Positions 6,339-14,121 of a stretch of 23,573 nt of DNA are shown here, one piece after another (within the stretch, counting starts at the first letter, position 1; every line of letters begins with the position of its first letter). Location of the stretch: contig JBDTZN010000025.1 in the NCBI GenBank assembly GCA_040005095.1, positions 1 to 23,573 on the forward strand. Direction: 5' to 3'. Both the position numbers and the translations under genes were made by a program. The DNA comes from UBA5186 sp040005095. GTDB lineage: Bacteria > Actinomycetota > Thermoleophilia > Gaiellales > Gaiellaceae. Below the pieces are notes generated by a model. That model was given only the letters and a program-made list of their open reading frames with translations, was not told where the DNA came from and did not search any database.

Positions 6339-7400
6339 TCAGGCGAGTTCGACGGACAGAACGGGCGGAAGCTGGGACGCCGCCTCGATCCAGCTCTCGC
6401 CGCCGTCGGAGGTGACGAAGACCGAGCCGCTCTGCGTGCCGACCGCGATCGAGCGGTCGTCGTACGCCATCCCCTCGCGGAGCACCGCCGCCCAGGCGGG
6501 CTTCGGCAGGCCGTTCTCGAGCCGCTGCCACGACGCCCCGCCGTCGCGCGTGCGGTAGACACCGAGCTGGCCGTCGGGAGTCACACGGTTCTCCGCACCC
6601 TCCTCCGGCACGACCCACGCCGAGTCGGGGTCGGCCGGATCGAGGGCCAGCCCGAAGCCGAAGTCGCTCGGAAGCCCGTTCTTGTCGAGTCGCTCCCAGG
6701 TGTCGCCGCGGTCGTCCGAGCGGTAGACGCCGCAGTGGTTTTGCTGCCAGAGCCGCTCGGGCCGGGCGGGATGGAGGAGCAGCTTGTGAACGCACTGCCC
6801 CACGTCTGGGTACTTGTCGTCGGGCATGAAGTCGGCCGCGACGCCCGTGTTCCGCGGCTCCCAGCTCTCGCCGCCGTCATCGGAGCGGAACATGCCCGCG
6901 GCGGAGATCGCGATCGCCATCCGCTTCGCATCGGTCGGGTCGATCTGGATCGAGTGGCAGCAGAGCCCGCCGGCTCCCGGCTGCCAGCGCTCGCGCGTGG
7001 GATGCTCGAGCAGCGCGCGGTTCACCTCCCAGGTCGTGCCGCCGTCGTCGGTGCGGAAGAGGACGCCGGGCGCGCCGCCGAGGAAGAGCGTGTCGGGCTC
7101 CGACGCGTGGCCGGGCTCGACGTGCCACGCCTCGGTCAGCTTCAGCTCGGAGCCTTCAGGCAGTCCAAGGCCTTCGGAGCGCTCCCAGGTCTGGCCCTCG
7201 TCGGACGAGCGCTGCGCAGTCGCGCCGTAGACCCAGTTGTTCGCGGCGGCGTGCAGCGTCCCGTCTCGTGGGTCGCGGACGGCGTGGAAGACCTGCCAGC
7301 CCTTGAGCTGCGGCCCTTCGACCTCCCAGCTCGTGCGGACGTCGTCGCCGCGGACGAGGAAGAATCCTTTCTTGGTGCCGACGAGTACGACTGGGCTCAT
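6339..7400 (-). CDS. Asp-box (BNR) beta-propeller protein
   Basis: 353 residues and no signal peptide. Six Asp-box repeats (S/T-x-D-x-G-x-x-W) mark propeller blades: SSDEGQTW (65-72), TDDGGTTW (117-124), SDDGGESW (173-180), SDDRGDTW (228-235), TRDGGASW (284-291) and TSDGGESW (330-337). Such proteins are often labelled sialidase-like or YCF48-like. Asp-boxes are structural, and the arginine triad of true sialidases is not obvious, so enzymatic activity is not supported. The first motif, VVLVGTKKGFFLV, is the usual opening strand. Start chosen at the ATG 7398-7400, directly downstream of a TACCTT element; a TTG at 7415 would only add five residues. It heads the operon with the CysO-like carrier and clpS. 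I recall such propellers next to MoaD/ThiS-like genes in actinobacteria, but the joint function is unknown. Confidence 0.85.
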   Translation of the reverse strand: MSPVVLVGTKKGFFLVRGDDVRTSWEVEGPQLKGWQVFHAVRDPRDGTLHAAANNWVYGATAQRSSDEGQTWERSEGLGLPEGSELKLTEAWHVEPGHASEPDTLFLGGAPGVLFRTDDGGTTWEVNRALLEHPTRERWQPGAGGLCCHSIQIDPTDAKRMAIAISAAGMFRSDDGGESWEPRNTGVAADFMPDDKYPDVGQCVHKLLLHPARPERLWQQNHCGVYRSDDRGDTWERLDKNGLPSDFGFGLALDPADPDSAWVVPEEGAENRVTPDGQLGVYRTRDGGASWQRLENGLPKPAWAAVLREGMAYDDRSIAVGTQSGSVFVTSDGGESWIEAASQLPPVLSVELA

Positions 7401-7406
7401 GGGGGC

Positions 7407-7412
7407 AAGGTA
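7407..7412 (-). promoter_or_regulatory. Candidate leaderless promoter -10 for the propeller-cysO-clpS operon
   Basis: On the minus strand TACCTT is followed by six bases (GCCCCC) and then the ATG at 7400. This is the spacing expected when transcription begins at or beside the start codon. No Shine-Dalgarno sequence is present. The same hexamer precedes the ICMT-like gene. Confidence 0.45.
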
Positions 7413-7444
7413 CAAAACATGGGCGCCGAGAGCCAGGACTACTG

Positions 7445-7834
7445 ATGGCTGGATTGCCAGACGAGGTGGCGCGCTTTTTTTTGGACGCGAACTACGCGGC
7501 CGCCGCGACGGTCAACGCCGACGGCTCGCCGCAGCTGACGGTCGTCTGGGTCGACTACGACGGCGAGAACGTGGTCTTCAACACGGCCGCCGGGCGCGCC
7601 AAGCCGCGCAACATCGAGCGTGGCTCCCTCGTCTCGGTGCTCGTGTTCGACGGCCCGGACTTCAACCGCTGGGTCTCGGTGACCGGCCCGGCGGAGATCG
7701 AGGAGGACACCGACCGCGCGCACGCCGACAAGCTGGCCCAGCAGTACGCGGGCCGGGAGCACTTCGGCGGCGAAGAGCAGCGCCTGATCGTCCGACTCCG
7801 CCCCGAACGAGTCACGACGTACGGGCTCGACTGA
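7445..7834 (+). CDS. PPOX-class F420/FMN-dependent oxidoreductase-like protein
   Basis: 129 residues forming a single split-barrel of the pyridoxamine-phosphate-oxidase-like superfamily. Typical elements are YAAAATVNADGSPQLTVVWVD near 17-37, the VVFNTAAGRAKPRNIERGSLVSVLVFD stretch containing the phosphate-contacting Lys/Arg region, and WVSVTGPAEIEED. Actinobacterial members of this size commonly use deazaflavin F420 or FMN, and some simply bind biliverdin or haem. The presence of fbiC in this window shows that the organism makes F420, which makes F420 use plausible, though not shown. The ATG at 7445 has a weak AGGA about eight bases upstream. The gene is divergent from the propeller operon across a 44-base gap, and its stop is followed after four bases by the first copy of a palindromic motif. 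Confidence 0.85.
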   Translation: MAGLPDEVARFFLDANYAAAATVNADGSPQLTVVWVDYDGENVVFNTAAGRAKPRNIERGSLVSVLVFDGPDFNRWVSVTGPAEIEEDTDRAHADKLAQQYAGREHFGGEEQRLIVRLRPERVTTYGLD

Positions 7835-7838
7835 CTTT

Positions 7839-7853
7839 GTGGCTCTGAGCCAC
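7839..7853. repeat. Palindromic motif, copy 1 (GTGGCTCTGAGCCAC)
   Basis: A perfect 15-bp palindrome (7-bp arms around a central T), preceded by TTT, placed four bases after the PPOX gene's stop. The identical core recurs at 7951-7965. It could serve as a regulator site or fold as a hairpin at the end of the PPOX transcript; there is no T-tract after it. Confidence 0.6.
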
Positions 7854-7943
7854 TATCTCGTCTCTCGCGCGCAAGTCGTCACAGTTTCGACACAGCCAAC
7901 CGCACGGTTCCTGGCGTGAGCGCGAGGTCCAGACGCCTCTAAG

Positions 7944-7972
7944 AGAGTTTGTGGCTCTGAGCCACAAACTCT
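7944..7972. repeat. Palindromic motif, copy 2, extended to 29 bp; candidate operator
   Basis: The same 15-bp core (7951-7965), here extended to a perfect 29-bp palindrome with 14-bp arms around T7958. It ends three bases before the TACGCT promoter element and 15 bases before the HMG-CoA lyase-like start, so it covers the -35 position. Location and the partner copy 112 bases upstream suggest a dimeric regulator, possibly looping DNA. A hairpin role cannot be excluded. Confidence 0.65.
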
Positions 7973-7975
7973 GGT

Positions 7976-7981
7976 TACGCT
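7976..7981 (+). promoter_or_regulatory. Candidate leaderless promoter -10 for the HMG-CoA lyase-like gene
   Basis: TACGCT (TANNNT) is followed by exactly six bases, GCGTCA, and then the GTG at 7988. There is no ribosome binding sequence, so leaderless transcription is likely. The 29-bp palindrome abuts it upstream, which would place a bound regulator over the -35 region. Confidence 0.5.
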
Positions 7982-7987
7982 GCGTCA

Positions 7988-8896
7988 GTGCGAGCGATCG
8001 TGTGCGACGTCGGCCCGCGCGACGGGCTGCAGAACGAGCCTGACGTCCTCGGGCCAGCAGTTCGGGCCGAGCTCGTCGACCGGCTCGCCGCGACTGGGCT
8101 GCCGCGTATCGAGGCGGTCAGCTTCGTCCGCGACGACGCGGTGCCCCAGATGGCCGGCGCCGAAGAGGTCGTCGCTGCGATCGGCGCCCACGACGGAACG
8201 GAGCTCTCCGGTCTCGTGCTGAACGAACGCGGCTACGAGCGCCTCGCCGCGACGCGACTCGACCGCGTCAACTGCACGCTCGCCGCGACCGAGACGTTCA
8301 ACGTGCGGAACGGGAACGCCTCGCTGGCCGACGCGGCCGCCCGGGTGGCGCGCATCGTCGAAGCCGCCGACCGCCCGACGACCGTCACGATCTCTGTGGC
8401 GTTCGGCTGTCCGTTCGAAGGCCCGGTCGAGCCGGCCGCCGTGGACGTCCTCGTCGAGCGCATGCGCGAGGCGGGTGCGGGGGAGATCGTCCTCGCCGAC
8501 ACGATCGGCGTCGCGACGCCGACGAAGGTGCGCGGGCTCGTCGAACAGACCGCGGCCGACGGCTTCCACGGCCACAACACGCGTAACACCGGCTATGCCA
8601 ACGCACTGGCCGCGCTCGAGGGCGGTGCGCGCATCCTCGACGCGTCGATCGGCGGGCTCGGCGGCTGCCCCTACGCACCGAAGGCGACCGGGAACGTCGC
8701 GACCGAGGACCTCGTCTACCTCCTGGAGGGGGAGGGCGTGGAGACGGGCGTCGATCTCGAAGCGCTGATCGGAGTCTCGGAGTGGCTGGAGGGTGTGCTT
8801 GGCCGGCGGCTGGAAGGCCAGGTCTACCGCGCTGGCCCGTTCCCGGTCGCAGCGACTCCCGATGCGACCAGCGCATCGACCTCGCTGCTCGAGTAA
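7988..8896 (+). CDS. HMG-CoA lyase-family protein
   Basis: 302 residues, a TIM-barrel of the HMG-CoA lyase (MvaB) branch of the DRE-TIM superfamily. It starts with VCDVGPRDGLQNE, giving catalytic Arg11 and metal ligand Asp12, and carries the family signature SIGGLGGCPYAP with Cys227. The metal-binding pair is H194-G-H196, followed by NTRNTGYANAL where most relatives have DTxGQAxAN, so N197 replaces the usual Asp. Classical enzymes split HMG-CoA into acetyl-CoA and acetoacetate at the end of leucine breakdown; related hydroxyacyl-CoA lyases share the same motifs. A CoA-transferase on the opposite strand and a branched-chain amino-acid-type transporter further right fit acyl-CoA metabolism loosely. 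The gene appears leaderless, with a large palindrome upstream. Its last 73 bases overlap the end of the CoA-transferase. The exact substrate is open. Confidence 0.88.
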   Translation: MRAIVCDVGPRDGLQNEPDVLGPAVRAELVDRLAATGLPRIEAVSFVRDDAVPQMAGAEEVVAAIGAHDGTELSGLVLNERGYERLAATRLDRVNCTLAATETFNVRNGNASLADAAARVARIVEAADRPTTVTISVAFGCPFEGPVEPAAVDVLVERMREAGAGEIVLADTIGVATPTKVRGLVEQTAADGFHGHNTRNTGYANALAALEGGARILDASIGGLGGCPYAPKATGNVATEDLVYLLEGEGVETGVDLEALIGVSEWLEGVLGRRLEGQVYRAGPFPVAATPDATSASTSLLE

Positions 8897-10017
8897 CCCG
8901 CTTCGAGCAGGAGCTCGCGCGTGTCCGCCCCGAGCGCGGGTGCGCGCGTGCGATTGCGGATCCGCTCGCCGTCCACGCTGAGCGCGTGCCCTAGCGCGCG
9001 CAGCTCGGGCTCGAGCAGCGCGAGCGCCTCCGTCTGCGGGTGCGCGGCGACGGCCGCCACGTCCTGCACCGGCGCCGCCGGAACGCCTGCAGAGTCGAGC
9101 CGCTCGAGCCATGTCTCCGTCCCCTCCTCGGCGAAGCGCGTACCGAGCGTCTCCCCGAGCGCGACGCGATTCTCGACGCGCGCCGGATTCGTGGTGAACC
9201 GCGGATCCTCCGGCAGTCCCGGCAGGTCGATGGCATCGCAGAGGAGCCTGAAGAGCCGATCGTTCGTCGCGGCGACCATCAGGTGGCCGTCTCGCGTGGC
9301 GAACGCCTGGTAGGGGACGATCAGCGGGAACTCGGTGCCGACCCGGCCGGGAGCCCTCCCCGTCGCGACGAAGCCCGTGAGGTGGTACGACATCAGCCCG
9401 AGAGCCGTCTCGTAGAGCGAGGTGTCGAGCGTCGCCCCCGCGCCCGTACGTTCGCGTTCGCCCAGAGCAGCGACGATTCCGAGTGCGGCCCACATGCCGG
9501 TCATGTAGTCCACGAGCGAGACGCCGACGCGCACCGGGCCGCCGTCGGCTTCGCCGGTCACGCTCATGATCCCGGAGGCGGCCTGGATCAGCGGGTCGTA
9601 TCCCGGTGCGTCGCGCAGCGGGCCGGTCGTGCCGAACGCGCGGATGGAGCAGTAGACGAGCCGGGGATTGCGCTCGCGGACGACCTCCGGCCCGAAGCCG
9701 GAGCGCTCGGCGAGTCCGGGCCTCAGCGACTGGACGAGCACGTCGGCGCGGTCCGCAAGCCTGAGCAGCGCCTCGAGCCCGAGTGGATCCGAGATTCGCA
9801 ACGCCAGCGAGCGCTTGTTCGCGTTCACGGCGAGGAACAGCGTCCCCTCGCCGTCCCAGAACGGCGGGCCCCAGCTGCGTGTGTCGTCGCCGCCGTCCGG
9901 GCGCTCGACCTTGACGACGTCGGCGCCGAGCGCGCCGAGCACTTCGGTGCAGTGCGGGCCGGCGAGTGAGCCGGTCACGTCGACCACGCGGATTCCCGTG
10001 AGCGGTTGGAAGCTCAC
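8824..10017 (-). CDS. CaiB/BaiF (class III) CoA-transferase
   Basis: 397 residues from the GTG at 10015-10017. Family features are LTGIRVVDVTGSLAGPHCTEVLGALGADVVKVERP at about 6-40, FLAVNANKRSLALRI near 61-75, CSIRAFGTTGPLRDAPGYDPLIQAASG with Asp141 at the expected nucleophile position, and the GRVGTEFPLIVPYQAFATRDGHL stretch. Class III enzymes transfer CoA between carboxylic acids (formyl/oxalate, carnitine, succinate/benzylsuccinate and similar pairs); the pair used here cannot be read from sequence. The start overlaps the stop of the VOC gene by four bases (GTGA), so the two are translated together, and the VOC protein may act on the same acyl compound. An upstream in-frame extension to 10419 is antisense-like and unlike the family. 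The 3' end overlaps the HMG-CoA lyase-like gene by 73 bases. Confidence 0.92.
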   Translation of the reverse strand: MSFQPLTGIRVVDVTGSLAGPHCTEVLGALGADVVKVERPDGGDDTRSWGPPFWDGEGTLFLAVNANKRSLALRISDPLGLEALLRLADRADVLVQSLRPGLAERSGFGPEVVRERNPRLVYCSIRAFGTTGPLRDAPGYDPLIQAASGIMSVTGEADGGPVRVGVSLVDYMTGMWAALGIVAALGERERTGAGATLDTSLYETALGLMSYHLTGFVATGRAPGRVGTEFPLIVPYQAFATRDGHLMVAATNDRLFRLLCDAIDLPGLPEDPRFTTNPARVENRVALGETLGTRFAEEGTETWLERLDSAGVPAAPVQDVAAVAAHPQTEALALLEPELRALGHALSVDGERIRNRTRAPALGADTRELLLEAGYSSSEVDALVASGVAATGNGPAR

Positions 10018-10373
10018 GCGTTCTGGAGAAACTCGAGCCGGTTGCCCCACGGGTCCCCGGCGTAGAACCGGCGCACGCCGGGCAGCTCGTTGTCCCACCG
10101 CACCTCGACGCCCGCCGCCTCGAGCCGCGTCGCGAGCGCGCGAACGTCTTCGACCGTGAAGGCCGGATGCGCCTTTCGCGCCGGCGCGAACTCCGCCTCG
10201 ACCCCGACGTGCAGCTCCTGCGCGCCGACCCGGAACCAGGCGCCGCCACGGCGGGCCAATGGCTGCGGCTTCTCGAGCTCGCGCAGCCCGAGCAGCACGC
10301 CGAAGAATCGCCGGGCCTTCTCCTCGCAGCCGGCCGGCGCCGCAATCTGGACATGGTCGAGCCCGTGAATCAC
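10014..10373 (-). CDS. VOC-family (glyoxalase/dioxygenase fold) protein
   Basis: 119 residues, a pair of beta-alpha-beta-beta-beta modules of the vicinal oxygen chelate superfamily. It opens with GLDHVQIAAP (metal-ligand position His7), has AWFRVGAQELHVGVE in the middle and FYAGDPWGNRLEFLQ at the end, where Glu is the last expected metal ligand. Members include glyoxalases, dioxygenases, epimerases and resistance proteins, so the reaction is not predictable. The GTG start at 10371-10373 is seven bases from a TACCCT element and lacks a Shine-Dalgarno sequence. It is coupled by a 4-base overlap to the CoA-transferase downstream and is divergent from another VOC gene. Confidence 0.85.
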   Translation of the reverse strand: MIHGLDHVQIAAPAGCEEKARRFFGVLLGLRELEKPQPLARRGGAWFRVGAQELHVGVEAEFAPARKAHPAFTVEDVRALATRLEAAGVEVRWDNELPGVRRFYAGDPWGNRLEFLQNA

Positions 10374-10380
10374 CGCGGCG

Positions 10381-10390
10381 AGGGTACCGT
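10381..10390. promoter_or_regulatory. Overlapping divergent -10 elements between two VOC genes
   Basis: The 26-bp gap between the divergent VOC starts contains AGGGTACCGT. On the minus strand TACCCT (10386-10381) lies seven bases before the GTG at 10373. On the plus strand TACCGT (10385-10390) lies nine bases before the ATG at 10400. The hexamers share the TA pair, so the two promoters would compete if both are used. Confidence 0.45.
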
Positions 10391-10399
10391 GGCCGTGGG

Positions 10400-10791
10400 A
10401 TGAGCGGGATCCCGGTCACCGGCGTCAGCGAGCTCGTGCTCGAGGTCGTCGACCTCGCGGCGGCCGAGCGTTTCTACAGCGAGGTGCTCGGCCTCCCCGT
10501 CGTCGAGCGCTGGGAGGATCGCGAGGTCGTCTGGTTCATGGCCGGCGACCGGACCCGGATTGGCCTGTGGCGGCCGCAGGTCGGGCTCGCCGGAGGCCGC
10601 GGCGGCGTCCACGTCCACTACGCGATGCACCTGCCCACCGAAGCGTACGACGCGGCGGTCGCCCGGATCCGCGACCACGGCCACGAGGTCGAGGACATCC
10701 CGTTCGACGGGCGCGGGAACGCCGCCTACGTCACCGACCCGGACGGCAACGTCGTCGAGCTCTGGACGTGGGACGTGGCGGGGCACCTCCG

Positions 10792-10795
<4 letters not shown>
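10400..10795 (+). CDS. VOC-family protein
   Basis: 131 residues with the VOC pattern VSELVLEVVDLAAAERFYSEVLGLPVVERW at about 9-38 and a closing YVTDPDGNVVELWTWD. The first metal-ligand histidine seen in many relatives is replaced in SELVLEV, while HVHYAMHL in the middle and Glu in VVELW are present, so metal binding is uncertain. The start is the ATG at 10400; longer frames upstream run antisense to the other VOC gene. The stop overlaps the GTG of the thioredoxin-domain gene (GTGA at 10792-10795), so the pair is co-translated. A specific substrate cannot be named. Confidence 0.82.
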
Positions 10796-12696
<1,901 letters not shown>

Positions 12697-12701
12697 CAAG
12701 T

Positions 12702-12742
12702 GGAGGGCGGAGCGGCGTCGGGGAACGTTGGCTCCGCCCTCC
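12702..12742 (+). terminator. GC-rich hairpin after the YyaL-type gene
   Basis: Perfect 12-bp arms, GGAGGGCGGAGC (12702-12713) and GCTCCGCCCTCC (12731-12742), with a 17-base loop, beginning five bases after the stop codon. No U-tract follows, as is common for hairpin terminators in GC-rich actinobacteria. The remaining stretch to 12869 shows nothing else. Confidence 0.6.
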
Positions 12743-12869
12743 TGGTCGCCCTACTGGCCGCTACGGAGAGGCACCGGCCGGGCGGGACCGACCCTCTCCT
12801 TCCGGCGTGCCACCGACACCGACTGACGGCAGCGGCGTCGAGGCGCGCAGGCTTTGTCCCGGCAAGCGT

Positions 12870-13292
12870 TCATACGCGAGCGAGGATCTGGTTGAGCAGG
12901 TCGGGGACAAGCGCGAGGCCGGTTCCGCTGTCGCGGAGGTGCGTGACCGCGCACACGAGGTTTCCGAGCAGCCCCGGCCCGCCCTCGACGGTCAGAACGG
13001 TCCGCTCCAGGCGCGTTGAGGCTCCGAGGAGCTCCACCTCCGCCGGTCCGAGCGCGAGGCGAAGCTCGGGACACGCGCCGCCGATCTCAACCACGGGGAT
13101 CGTCACCTCTTCGACCAGCGTCTCCCCATCGAACGTGCCCGCGAGCGTGCCGGCGGCGAGCAACGACCCGTCCCGCGCGGCAAACCGCGTCGGCGCGAAC
13201 GTGCCCGAGAAGGCGCCGTCCGCGTCGGTGACGGGTACGGCAAGTGAACTGTCCACCGCGGCCGCCCGAACGGTGGTGAGAGGAGACTTCAC
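12870..13292 (-). CDS. Small protein of unknown function, related to a common actinobacterial family
   Basis: 140 residues from the GTG at 13290-13292, chosen because AAGGAGG lies eight bases upstream (13307-13301); an in-frame ATG at 13319 would add nine residues. The pattern GAFSGTFAPTRFAARDGSLLAAGTLAGTF, then ELRLALGPAEVELLGASTRLERTVLTV and GPGLLGNLVCAVTHL, recalls a family of small, usually secreted actinobacterial proteins with an F-x-G-T-...-L-G-P-...-LLG-...-G-N-L-L-C-A-V layout. Those normally carry a signal peptide; here none is visible, so either the protein is cytoplasmic or the leader has been lost. It is predicted to be mostly beta-strand. It stands alone, with short repeats in its upstream region. 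No function is known to me. Confidence 0.7.
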   Translation of the reverse strand: MKSPLTTVRAAAVDSSLAVPVTDADGAFSGTFAPTRFAARDGSLLAAGTLAGTFDGETLVEEVTIPVVEIGGACPELRLALGPAEVELLGASTRLERTVLTVEGGPGLLGNLVCAVTHLRDSGTGLALVPDLLNQILARV

Positions 13293-13332
13293 GAGGAAGC
13301 CCTCCTTCCGACTCTCCATGCAGGAGAGATCT

Positions 13333-13351
13333 CGATTGTCGGCCTGCTAGG
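13333..13351 (+). repeat. Short direct repeat, copy 1
   Basis: CGATTGTCGGCCTGCTAGG, matched at 18 of 19 positions by 13460-13478. It lies 41 bases upstream of the small unknown gene. A TANNNT element for that gene (TAGCCT on the minus strand, 13364-13359) sits just beyond it. Function unknown. Confidence 0.55.
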
Positions 13352-13441
13352 TCCTAAAAGGCTACCCGGACCGACCAACCCCAAACGGGCGATTTGTAAT
13401 TTGCACCGCAGGTTTCGCTCCACGCGGGGTCTAGTGTGAAC

Positions 13442-13507
13442 AGGGGGGACGCCCCTCCGCGATTGCCGGCCTGCTAGGGGGACGGCGCTGCGGCCAGTGT
13501 CCCCCCT
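13442..13507. repeat. REP-like block with inverted repeats and second direct-repeat copy
   Basis: AGGGGGGAC (13442-13450) is exactly complementary to GTCCCCCCT (13499-13507), and AGGGGGAC (13476-13483) can pair with the same right arm. The inside holds the second copy of the direct repeat (13460-13478, CGATTGCCGGCCTGCTAGG). The result is a set of alternative hairpins ending five bases before the ICMT-like gene's stop on the opposite strand. It resembles REP-type palindromes, or it may end transcription of the ICMT-like gene. Either reading is inference. Confidence 0.5.
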
Positions 13508-13511
13508 TAAC

Positions 13512-14099
13512 TCACCAGATGCCGGGGACGATACGAGCCGTGCGGCGCTCGTATTCGCCGTACGGTGCGAGGCCGGTGCGCAGGATCTCTTCCTCGCGGC
13601 GGATCCGGACGGCTGCGAAGGCGATCATCGCCACAAGCAGGAGCGCGAGGCTGAGCCAGTTGTCGAGCACGAGCCCCGTGCCGGCCGCGCGCAGGATGCC
13701 TCCGGCATACGCGGGATGGCGGATTACCCGGTACGGCCCCGACTGGACGACGCGCTGGTCGTCCTGGACGACGAGGGTGCCCTGGAACCAGTCGCCGAGC
13801 GTGGCGATCGCCCAACCGCGCAGGGCCTGGCCGACGACGTAGAGCGCGAGCCCGGCGGCAAGCGGCGGCCACGGCGGGCCTGGCAGTGTGAGCGCGGGCG
13901 CGGCGAACGGCGCGCCGAGTGCGAGCAGGTGAACGGCCGCGAGCCCGCGCGTGTAGCGGCCGAGGTGGCGGCGGTCCGCTCCGCTCGCTGCGATCCGCGG
14001 GCGCGATCTCCAGACGGCTCGCATCACGATCGCGCAGGCGCCGAGCGTCGTCACCGCGGCGGCAACGGCTCGCCAATCGTGGAAGACGAGGGGCCGCAC
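13512..14099 (-). CDS. Isoprenylcysteine carboxyl methyltransferase-like integral membrane protein
   Basis: 195 residues from the GTG at 14097-14099. Four hydrophobic segments lie near 11-30, 52-70, 78-100 and 148-166. The C-terminal half has the ICMT/PEMT-type signature GPYRVIRHPAYAGGIL (121-136), then RREEEILRTGLAPYGEYERR (167-186), where the RHP and EE motifs bind S-adenosylmethionine. Bacterial members methylate unknown lipid or small-molecule substrates, since prenylated proteins are not expected. Longer in-frame extensions upstream would enter livG on the other strand and look like antisense sequence. The start is seven bases from a TACCTT element shared in position with the livG promoter, so it may be leaderless. 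It converges on no gene; a repeat block lies at its end. Confidence 0.85.
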   Translation of the reverse strand: MRPLVFHDWRAVAAAVTTLGACAIVMRAVWRSRPRIAASGADRRHLGRYTRGLAAVHLLALGAPFAAPALTLPGPPWPPLAAGLALYVVGQALRGWAIATLGDWFQGTLVVQDDQRVVQSGPYRVIRHPAYAGGILRAAGTGLVLDNWLSLALLLVAMIAFAAVRIRREEEILRTGLAPYGEYERRTARIVPGIW

Positions 14100-14105
14100 A
14101 GGTTC

Positions 14106-14112
14106 TAAGGTA
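14106..14112. promoter_or_regulatory. Overlapping divergent -10 elements, livG and ICMT-like gene
   Basis: Only 22 bases separate the two divergent GTG starts. TAAGGT (14106-14111, plus) is ten bases before livG, and TACCTT (14112-14107, minus) is seven bases before the ICMT-like gene. Neither gene has a Shine-Dalgarno sequence, which fits leaderless or very short-leader transcripts in both directions. Confidence 0.45.
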
Positions 14113-14121
14113 CTTCGTCCT

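Noticed and set aside
7401..7415. TTG start adding five residues to the propeller protein
   Set aside because: The ATG at 7400 lies at leaderless distance from TACCTT, which would itself fall inside the coding sequence if the TTG were used.
10018..10419. Upstream extension of the CoA-transferase to a 531-residue protein
   Set aside because: The added part is Arg-rich antisense-type sequence lying on the VOC gene; the family starts at LTGIRVVDVTG.
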